Both the position numbers and the translations under genes were made by a program. A DNA stretch of 15,950 nt, taken from the NCBI GenBank assembly GCA_902495595.1, contig CABUXV010000039.1, positions 1-15,950 on the forward strand, given 5' to 3'. Under the pieces are notes generated by a model, which had not been told where the DNA came from, did no database searches, and saw only the letters and a program-made list of their open reading frames with translations. Shown in pieces: positions 8,326 through 14,400 of this stretch; position 1 is the stretch's first letter; each line of letters begins with the position of its first letter. The stretch is from an uncultured Eubacterium sp. GTDB taxonomy: Bacteria; Bacillota; Clostridia; Peptostreptococcales; Anaerovoracaceae.

Positions 8326-8403
8326 TTTTCGCATACATTGTAACACCATCTGTTTTGTCTTTCAATATTATATTTTTTTAAATTTTCAATCTTTTTGTTG
8401 TAT
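8326..8403 (-). repeat. Promoter-region repeat, copy B (upstream of the dehydrogenase gene)
   Basis: Second copy of the element at 7156-7232, in the same orientation, with identical -35, spacer length and -10. The bases that differ are mostly in the spacer (ttg versus cca on the plus strand) and at the distal end. The downstream leader sequences are not alike, so the shared block is limited to the promoter region. Confidence 0.75.
8337..8365 (-). promoter_or_regulatory. Housekeeping-type promoter of the beta-hydroxyacid dehydrogenase gene
   Basis: TTGAAA (8365-8360), 17-bp spacer, TACAAT (8342-8337) on the minus strand; predicted start near 8330 and a leader of about 144 nt. The rest of the 315-bp gap between the dehydrogenase and VOC genes (8187-8501) holds this promoter and the hairpin at 8428-8459. 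I see no convincing gene there. Confidence 0.72.
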
Positions 8404-8427
8404 GGAAAATTTCTCGTTTACTATAAA

Positions 8428-8459
8428 GAGAGAGCCTCATCTATACATAAAGCCCTCTC
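8428..8459 (-). terminator. Terminator-like hairpin after the GRE operon
   Basis: On the minus strand GAGAGGGC and GCTCTCTC form an 8-bp stem with one G-U pair and a 16-nt loop, followed by TTTATAG. The mismatch is A-C if read on the plus strand, so the hairpin suits minus-strand RNA. It lies about 45 bp after the VOC stop and upstream of the next promoter. The short T-run makes it a weak intrinsic terminator. Confidence 0.45.
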
Positions 8460-8501
8460 CCTATAATATATGTAATATGTCAACAATTCTGATTACAGCT
8501 A

Positions 8502-8897
8502 CTAGTGGTCCTGACAAAATTCATAGGAAATTCCAAACGTATCGTCTGTATGCATAAAGAATACCAAATGCCCCTCTGCTCCGTAATAAGGTTCTTCTGT
8601 TGCTTTTCTTATTCCCAATTTATCCACTTTATCCATCTGCTCGTAAATATTCTGTACCTCATAAGCTATATGATGTATACCCTCGCCGTGCTCTGCTATA
8701 TATTTACCAATAGCAGATTCATTATCCCACGGCTGCAGCAATTCTACTTTAACATTTTCTGCTTTTATCATCCCTATGCTCATCTTTCCCGCTTCATAAT
8801 TGATTTCCTCATACTCAGCTTCCGGAAACAGCAATCTATAAAAGCTCATTCCTTTTTTCAAATCTTTTACCGCTATTCCTATGTGGTCTATTTTCAT
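8502..8897 (-). CDS. VOC-superfamily protein resembling methylmalonyl-CoA epimerase
   Basis: 131 aa, the size of a single methylmalonyl-CoA epimerase (MCE) or glyoxalase I chain with two VOC beta-alpha-beta modules. MCE-like motifs are visible: DHIGIAV (His5), VELLQP (Glu52), the stretch from Ser61 through GEGIHHIAYEV (His75, His76), and Glu126 near the end. By family analogy the metal ligands would be His5, Glu52, His76 and Glu126; MCEs often have Gln at the second site. It is the last gene of the GRE operon, 41 bp after the transporter, with AAAGGAA about 11 bases before ATG. No methylmalonyl-CoA mutase, CoA ligase or carboxylase is in the window, so the epimerase assignment rests on similarity only. 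Another enolising reaction, such as isomerisation or epimerisation of a GRE product, is equally possible. Confidence 0.8.
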   Translation of the reverse strand: MKIDHIGIAVKDLKKGMSFYRLLFPEAEYEEINYEAGKMSIGMIKAENVKVELLQPWDNESAIGKYIAEHGEGIHHIAYEVQNIYEQMDKVDKLGIRKATEEPYYGAEGHLVFFMHTDDTFGISYEFCQDH

Positions 8898-8938
8898 TTT
8901 TTTATATTTCCTTTCTATCTCAGTTTATTTCTAAATAA

Positions 8939-10036
8939 TTATTTTTCTATTGCATTTTTACCATCCATGTGTATACGAATTAATTTTATTACCATAAATA
9001 TTATTATTAATGCTCCCACATATCCGACTATCTTGTATACAAAGTTAATAAGTACGTTAAATGGTACAAATACAGCAATAATACATGCTGCCGCTGCAAC
9101 AGCCCATATAATAATTTTATTTTTCTTTGTTCCTTCATTTGAAAATCTCTTTGCTACGGCGTACAGCAATGGACAGCACGTTGTATATATTGCCAGTGAA
9201 ATTACTATTCCAAACACTTTTCCTATTCCCGGAACCAAATCTTCCGCAAGAATTAATGTAGGAAGCTGAGTTCCTGCCACATTTCCAACATTTGAAATAA
9301 ATGCAAATGCCAAAACTATATCAACTATTACATAAGAAACGATACCTGTAGTTTGTCCTATTGCCAAAGATTTTAATTCATGCTTTGTAGCAAGCTCTGT
9401 TGTAAATACAGAAAACATTAAGATAATAAGACCTGTAAGAGAAATACCCGAGAAGAACCAGTTTGGAGATACTTTTATAAGCTCAACTCCATTGTTTAAA
9501 ATCAAATTTAAATTTTCTCCTATATGACTTCCGTCATTTGCTATTGTAACTACTGCAACAACAAATACAAAGACTGCAAATATCGGCGCTACAACTCCAA
9601 TAACATCAACCATTTTATTTAGTCCCATCATGACTGTAGCCGCTACTAAAACCATAAAAATCAATGCACCTGCTATTGTCTGCATTCCATACTGCTCCTC
9701 TAAAGTAGCAGCTCCGCCTGCTATCATTGCCATAAAAAGCATAAAACTAAAGAAAACTGCAAAATAATCAAAGAATTTTCCAAAATATTTTCCGCTTAAA
9801 AACTCATAAATATCTGAACCTCTTTCAAGTCCGGCTTTCTTACTCGTATATATGAAGCCTATGTTTACAAGGGCTAAAATAACAGCCACCGTAATTCCTA
9901 CCAACACCGGATTCACTCCAAAGGGCACATAATACTGTATCACCTCTTGTCCTGTAGTAAATCCTGAACCTGCCATATATGCCAAAACTGAACCTGCTAA
10001 AACAAAAATTTCTTTTCCGCGACCTTTTCTTTTCAT
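8939..10036 (-). CDS. YkvI-family integral membrane transporter
   Basis: 365 aa, strongly hydrophobic, about ten predicted membrane helices. The first helix (about residues 8-28) is broken by the small-residue motif GSGFTTGQE, typical of YkvI proteins and reminiscent of the unwound substrate-binding helix of LeuT-fold (APC/SSS-type) carriers. The C-terminus is short and charged. The substrate of this family is unknown to me. The start is clear: GGAGG six bases before ATG, within the final codons of the activase, with only 2 bp between the genes. Placement inside the GRE operon suggests that it imports the GRE substrate or exports the end product, probably ion-coupled. That role is inference from position. 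Confidence 0.82.
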   Translation of the reverse strand: MKRKGRGKEIFVLAGSVLAYMAGSGFTTGQEVIQYYVPFGVNPVLVGITVAVILALVNIGFIYTSKKAGLERGSDIYEFLSGKYFGKFFDYFAVFFSFMLFMAMIAGGAATLEEQYGMQTIAGALIFMVLVAATVMMGLNKMVDVIGVVAPIFAVFVFVVAVVTIANDGSHIGENLNLILNNGVELIKVSPNWFFSGISLTGLIILMFSVFTTELATKHELKSLAIGQTTGIVSYVIVDIVLAFAFISNVGNVAGTQLPTLILAEDLVPGIGKVFGIVISLAIYTTCCPLLYAVAKRFSNEGTKKNKIIIWAVAAAACIIAVFVPFNVLINFVYKIVGYVGALIIIFMVIKLIRIHMDGKNAIEK

Positions 10037-10038
10037 TT

Positions 10039-10947
10039 TTATCCTCCAATTCGAATCTGAAAACCATGAGATTCAAACTCTCTTTTAATATCGTTCATAT
10101 ATCGATTGCTTGGAACATTAATATCTCCAAGGGTATAATCTCTTCCCAAGGCCTTGTATTTGCACAATCCCAAAGTATGATACGGAAGTATATGTATAAC
10201 ATCAAAACTTACATCACAGCTCTTCAAAAATTCTGCTAGAAGCCCTATATCTTCTCTAGAATCATTTATCCCCGGAATAATAGGAACACGAGGCTGTACA
10301 TATGTCATTTTACAAATGCGCCGAAAATTTCTTAATAATTTTTTATTTGTACATCCGCAATATTCCTTATGCTTTTCTTCATCTATTATTTTCAGGTCAA
10401 ACAACATTGTATCTATAGCTTTGGCAGCTTTTTCAATGTATTCTTCCGGAAAGCATCCGCATGTTTCTGCTGAAACATGAATTCCCGCATTTCTGCACAG
10501 ATCTGAAACATCACCGATAAAATCCAAATGCAGGATAGGTTCTCCTCCGGAAAATGTTACTCCGCCCTTTGAAGTTTCATAAAAAACCTTATCCTTTTTT
10601 ATCTCTTCAAACACTTGACTTACAGTTTTATCTTCTCCCAGCATCGCCCTCGCATCGAAACAGCATTTTTCCGTGCATTTCCCACAATTTATACATTTGT
10701 CCCAATATTGTTTTATTTTATTTTCTTTAAAATATATAGCTCCCTCAGGGCATACATCAATACATCTTCCACAAGCTCTGCACTTGTCTTCATAAAATAA
10801 CAATTCAGGATATTTTTCTTGAGATTCAGGATTTGCACACCATTTGCACACCATATTGCATCCTTTAAAAAATACAGTCGTCCTTATTCCTTCCCCATCA
10901 TGTGTGCAAAACTTCTGTATATTAAATACCGGTGCCCTACTCTCCAT
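10039..10947 (-). CDS. Glycyl radical enzyme activase (radical SAM, with two extra [4Fe-4S] clusters)
   Basis: 302 aa. It installs the glycyl radical on its partner GRE by reductive cleavage of S-adenosylmethionine. The radical-SAM motif CNMVCKWC follows TTVFFKG near residue 30. An inserted ferredoxin-like domain follows, with CRACGRCIDVCP and CINCGKCTEKC; the second group ends in CC-F rather than the usual CP. The GGVTFSGGEP motif is present. This is the PflA-like class found with GRE dehydratases, lyases and decarboxylases rather than the short PflA. ATG 10947 has GAGGAG seven bases upstream. A GTG at 10962 would place that SD inside the gene, so I reject it. It lies 24 bp after the GRE and shares its transcript. 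It needs a one-electron reductant; the PFOR/polyferredoxin operon nearby is a plausible source. Confidence 0.95.
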   Translation of the reverse strand: MESRAPVFNIQKFCTHDGEGIRTTVFFKGCNMVCKWCANPESQEKYPELLFYEDKCRACGRCIDVCPEGAIYFKENKIKQYWDKCINCGKCTEKCCFDARAMLGEDKTVSQVFEEIKKDKVFYETSKGGVTFSGGEPILHLDFIGDVSDLCRNAGIHVSAETCGCFPEEYIEKAAKAIDTMLFDLKIIDEEKHKEYCGCTNKKLLRNFRRICKMTYVQPRVPIIPGINDSREDIGLLAEFLKSCDVSFDVIHILPYHTLGLCKYKALGRDYTLGDINVPSNRYMNDIKREFESHGFQIRIGG

Positions 10948-10971
10948 CTTATTTCTCCTCACATAATTAAA

Positions 10972-13398
10972 TTACCATGCAGTCTGCTGTGTCCTTGCTA
11001 TAATAATTTCCTGTGCCTCTTTGCTCAAATCTACGAAAAACGCACTATATCCCGCAACCCTTACTAGAAGATCCGCATATTTTTCAGGTTCTTTTTGAGC
11101 TGCCAATAATGTTTCTCTATTTGTAACATTAAACTGCACATGATATCCACCTAAAACTTCTTCTGCACGCAAAAGAGCTATAAGCTTCTTTCTGCCTTCA
11201 TCATCTTTAAGCATATCCGGTGTTATCTTTAAATTTAACAATACACCTGGAGGATTATCTGAATGGTCTACTTTACATACCGAGTTTACTACAGCCGTAG
11301 GACCGTTTTTATCGTAGCCGGGAAACGGTGACATTCCGTCAGCAAGGGGTTCCTGCGCTTTTCTTCCCGATGGAAGCGCCCATATTGCAAGTCCATGCGG
11401 TGCATTTGCCATTACAGGTACAATACCATTGATATACGGTGTTCCCCATATTGAAGTATGTTCAGCTACAAAGTCACATGAAAGCTTAACAATTTTTTTT
11501 GCCATTTCATCAACATAAGGTTCGTCATTTCCGAATTTCGGAGCTTTATTTATAAGTATCTGTCTCGTTATATCATATCCCTCAAAATTATTCTCAAGAG
11601 CTTCCAAAACTTCATCCATAGTAAGTATTTTATCTTCGTATACAAGTTTTTTTATTGCTGCCATTGAGTCTGCATAGTCTGCAACACCTGTTGCAAGCAT
11701 TCCAGGACCTGTATTGTATTTCGCTCCTCCTTCCATTATTTCACGACCTGATTCGATACATCCTTCTATAACAGAAGCTCTAAATGGTTTTGGAGCAAGA
11801 AGTTTTTGAGCTCTTTCTCCAATCTGACAAGTCAGACATGCCATCTTTATAACGTAGCGCAGCTGAGAAACAACAGCCTCCTCAAATTCTTCATATGTCT
11901 TAAATAAACGGGGATCTCCTGTTTTGAGACCAACCTGACGTCTGAGCACATGGCTGTATCCATTGTTCAATGCAAAATCGACTGCAATAGGATACGCATA
12001 TCTGCCGCCTTCATTCCACTGAGTTGTTTTTCCGCCTATCTGTCCGGTTATACATCCCGATACATTGTAATTCCATATATCTTCCTCTTTTATTCCCTGT
12101 TTCCTCAATGACTCAAATACAGTTTCATCAAAAAGTATTGCAGGCTGCCCTGTACCACACTCAATAAGTTCGCAAAGTTTATTAAGAAATTCTTCTCCGG
12201 TAACCTTGTTTATTCTTACATTTACGCTCGGAGCATGCATTTGAAGGTCTATAGTCGCCTGAAGTCCCATAAACGATACTTTGTTAACCGAATCATTTCC
12301 TTCACGGTCAACACCTCCCAACGTGACACCATGAAATGGAACATATCCTGCATAAAACTTGGCTGCGCCCTCTGAATACACATAAAGCACCTCAGCAAGC
12401 TTTATCCATAAACATTCCATAAGCTCCAAAGCTCTTTCTTCTGTAATGATTCCATTTTTAACGTCTCTTTCATAGTAAGGATTTAACACATAATCTATTC
12501 TCGGCATACAGTACGCTGCCGCAGTTTCCTCAGTATAAAGCATTATCTGCACAAACCACATTGCCTGTATAGCTTCATGATATGTTTCTGCCGGTTCCCA
12601 AGGAACCTTTCTGCATATTCTCGCAATTTCTATCAGTTCCGCTCTTCTTTCTTCATCGGATTCCCCTTCAGCCATTTTTTCCGCTTTATCAGCATATCTT
12701 TCGCTCAATATGTGTATAGCGTCACATGTAAGCAATATAGCATTATAAAATTGTTTCTTATCATATAAAGTTATATTTTCAGAATCAAGCTCATCAAGTT
12801 TTGACTGAGCTTCAGCCTTTATTGCTTTAAATCCTTTTGTTAATATTTTTTCAAAATCTGCTGATGTTTCTCCTGCTCCGGCCGCAGTATTATTATCAGG
12901 AAAAACTATATTAGTCTGATATGATATATTCTTTATTTCATCTGTTGCATGAGCAAGAAAATAATCTTCCATCGATTTTCCCTGCTCCCAGTAAGGAAAA
13001 ATCTCATTTCTTAAAATTTCACGGTCGTTATTACTTATTGCATATGGATCCTGAGGTCGTTTATCCATCGTATCAAGCTCCTTTTTGGTCCACTCCCAGC
13101 ATATATCAGGGCATATAACTGCTGATCTGGGCTCTTTGCCTAAAGTTCCGACCACAAGCTCATCTTTAAAGATTTCAATGGTGCGTTCTTCAAAATATGT
13201 CTTAAATGCAAGTGCTTTTTTAACAATGACATCTTCCGCTTCATTTTCCTTATACACTCTCGTATACACTTTTGCACGTTCAATATCAACTGTAGGCGGA
13301 AAATCCCAATACTGATCTCTAAGGCGATTTACACGATTATTGCAGGCTTTATCCCATTTATCATGTTTTACTGCCATTTTGCATCCATCGTCTTTCAT
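10972..13398 (-). CDS. Glycyl radical enzyme of unassigned substrate (pyruvate formate-lyase superfamily)
   Basis: 808 aa, full length for a GRE. The PFL-like barrel is followed by the C-terminal glycyl radical motif RVAGYSAFF, with the radical Gly at residue 783, 26 residues from the end. The active-site cysteine is Cys449 in NVSGCITGQ. Diol dehydratases, choline lyase, hydroxyproline dehydratase, isethionate lyase and hydroxyphenylacetate decarboxylase carry Cys-x-Glu. Here the residue two after Cys is Thr, so those activities are not supported. The Cys-Cys pair of pyruvate formate-lyase is also absent. Other family marks: GKEPRSAVICPDICWEW near residue 90, MHAPSVNVRIN near 390 and GGAKYNTGPGMLATGVAD near 585. 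The start ATG has AAGGAG 11 bases upstream. It is first in the operon and is divergent from the response regulator. Reaction and substrate are unknown; a decarboxylase, C-C or C-N lyase remain possible. Confidence 0.95.
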   Translation of the reverse strand: MKDDGCKMAVKHDKWDKACNNRVNRLRDQYWDFPPTVDIERAKVYTRVYKENEAEDVIVKKALAFKTYFEERTIEIFKDELVVGTLGKEPRSAVICPDICWEWTKKELDTMDKRPQDPYAISNNDREILRNEIFPYWEQGKSMEDYFLAHATDEIKNISYQTNIVFPDNNTAAGAGETSADFEKILTKGFKAIKAEAQSKLDELDSENITLYDKKQFYNAILLTCDAIHILSERYADKAEKMAEGESDEERRAELIEIARICRKVPWEPAETYHEAIQAMWFVQIMLYTEETAAAYCMPRIDYVLNPYYERDVKNGIITEERALELMECLWIKLAEVLYVYSEGAAKFYAGYVPFHGVTLGGVDREGNDSVNKVSFMGLQATIDLQMHAPSVNVRINKVTGEEFLNKLCELIECGTGQPAILFDETVFESLRKQGIKEEDIWNYNVSGCITGQIGGKTTQWNEGGRYAYPIAVDFALNNGYSHVLRRQVGLKTGDPRLFKTYEEFEEAVVSQLRYVIKMACLTCQIGERAQKLLAPKPFRASVIEGCIESGREIMEGGAKYNTGPGMLATGVADYADSMAAIKKLVYEDKILTMDEVLEALENNFEGYDITRQILINKAPKFGNDEPYVDEMAKKIVKLSCDFVAEHTSIWGTPYINGIVPVMANAPHGLAIWALPSGRKAQEPLADGMSPFPGYDKNGPTAVVNSVCKVDHSDNPPGVLLNLKITPDMLKDDEGRKKLIALLRAEEVLGGYHVQFNVTNRETLLAAQKEPEKYADLLVRVAGYSAFFVDLSKEAQEIIIARTQQTAW

Positions 13399-13463
13399 AA
13401 AATATATAACTCCTTTCTTAAACTCCCAAATACACCTTGAACCTTTTGTGAAAATTTTATTTT

Positions 13464-13492
13464 ATTATATGTTTTATAACAATTATTAAAAT
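13464..13492 (-). promoter_or_regulatory. Possible activator-dependent promoter of the GRE operon
   Basis: TATAAT on the minus strand (13469-13464) is a perfect -10. At 17-bp spacing the -35 position (13492-13487) is ATTTTA, a poor match. A good -10 with a weak -35 is what an activator-controlled promoter often looks like. The proximal arm of the direct repeat at 13481-13517 covers this -35. Other A/T-rich choices nearby cannot be excluded. Confidence 0.4.
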
Positions 13493-13517
13493 TAACCTAT
13501 AATTATTGATTTTTAAC
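13481..13517. repeat. Direct repeat spaced 20 bp in the divergent promoter region, candidate AraC-type operator
   Basis: AATTATTaaaaTTAAC (13481-13496) and AATTATTgattttTAAC (13501-13517) are in tandem with start points 20 bp apart, about two helical turns. AraC-family proteins typically bind such tandem sites next to or over -35, and an AraC-type regulator gene begins 74 bp away. The composition is very A/T-rich, so chance is a real alternative. Confidence 0.4.
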
Positions 13518-13553
13518 TATTACTTCAAACAAAGGATAAACAAATCTAAAATA

Positions 13554-13562
13554 TGGTATACT
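13554..13562 (+). promoter_or_regulatory. Extended -10 promoter of the response regulator gene
   Basis: TGGTATACT is an extended -10 (TG-N-TATACT) 28 bp upstream of the ATG; the -35 at normal spacing (GGATAA) is weak. The predicted start near 13569 leaves a short leader containing the SD GAGGAAG. Confidence 0.5.
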
Positions 13563-13590
13563 GATTAATGTAATAAAGAGGAAGTGAAGT

Positions 13591-14400
13591 ATGATTAAAG
13601 CTATTATCGTAGATGACGAACCTGCTATAAGTGATATCATTAAAAAATTTATTGAATTAAAACAACTGCCGATATCTATTGTCGGCTGCTCAAAAAATGG
13701 AGCCGAAGGTCTTAATATGATTTTAAAATACAAACCATATTTTGTTTTTCTTGATATAAGACTTCCGGACACAAATGGACTTGAAATAATTAAAAAAATC
13801 AAAGAAAAAAATATATCAGATATAAATTTCATAATAATTACAGCCTACTCTGTATTTGAATATGCCCAATCAGCACTAAGACTTGGAGCCAAAGATATAT
13901 TGCTTAAGCCTCTTGACTTAAATCAATTTTACAAAACCGTAGTCTCTAATATGGGGTTTGAATATACAAACAATTATCTGATAAACAACCTTTTACTGTA
14001 TATAAATGAACATTACAGCGAAAATATTACTCTTCAAAAATCTTCACAGGATTTGTACGTGACACCTCAGTATCTATCACGAATTTTCAAGAATACAACC
14101 GGTATGAATTTCAATAAATATCTGAATAAAATAAGAATAGAACAATCAAAAGAGCTGCTGATTCATTCCGATATGACAATACAGGAAATTGCACTCAACG
14201 TGGGATACAATAATATCAATAACTTTTACGTTCAATTTAAATCCATTACAGGAGTAACACCATCATGCTTCCAAAATGAACATCACAACAAAAATAAAGT
14301 TATCAGCAAAACCAAAGACGACAATCAAAATAAAACAGATGCGCCAAACAAAAATTACCAGGATACGGATACAGAAGAAAACTCCATAGACCTATTCTGA
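13591..14400 (+). CDS. Response regulator with AraC-type DNA-binding domain (YesN-like)
   Basis: 269 aa. The receiver domain (residues 1-120) has the acidic pair Asp8/Asp9, phospho-acceptor Asp55 in FVFLDIRLPD, switch Thr84 and Lys106. The AraC/XylS double helix-turn-helix spans about 130-230, with typical TPQYLSRIFK and IQEIALNVGYNNINNFYVQF. After it comes a hydrophilic tail of about 40 residues rich in Asn, Lys and Asp, with no recognised fold. The SD GAGGAAG is six bases before ATG. The gene is divergent from the GRE operon, which it most likely activates, and convergent with the histidine kinase gene, with 9-bp overlapping ends. Partnership with that kinase is inferred from adjacency and from the usual pairing of YesN regulators with LytS/YesM-type kinases. 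Confidence 0.92.
   Translation: MIKAIIVDDEPAISDIIKKFIELKQLPISIVGCSKNGAEGLNMILKYKPYFVFLDIRLPDTNGLEIIKKIKEKNISDINFIIITAYSVFEYAQSALRLGAKDILLKPLDLNQFYKTVVSNMGFEYTNNYLINNLLLYINEHYSENITLQKSSQDLYVTPQYLSRIFKNTTGMNFNKYLNKIRIEQSKELLIHSDMTIQEIALNVGYNNINNFYVQFKSITGVTPSCFQNEHHNKNKVISKTKDDNQNKTDAPNKNYQDTDTEENSIDLF

Noticed and set aside
8187..8330. Possible leader peptide in the dehydrogenase 5' leader (short frame ending CCV near 8218)
   Set aside because: The start would be TTG with an ambiguous SD, and there is no convincing attenuator hairpin; not strong enough to call.
8505..9269. 254-codon open frame on the plus strand
   Set aside because: It lies opposite the VOC and transporter genes, which have clear family motifs and SD sites. 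Its translation is low-complexity hydrophobic sequence with no motif, so it is a shadow frame of AT-rich coding DNA.
10972..13398. Assignment as pyruvate formate-lyase, glycerol/propanediol dehydratase or choline lyase
   Set aside because: The Cys-Cys pair of PFL and the Cys-x-Glu of the dehydratase/lyase groups are both missing, and no microcompartment or matching aldehyde genes are in the window.
13503..13832. 109-codon frame on the minus strand opposite the response regulator
   Set aside because: Antisense to a well-supported receiver domain; no SD and no recognisable domain.
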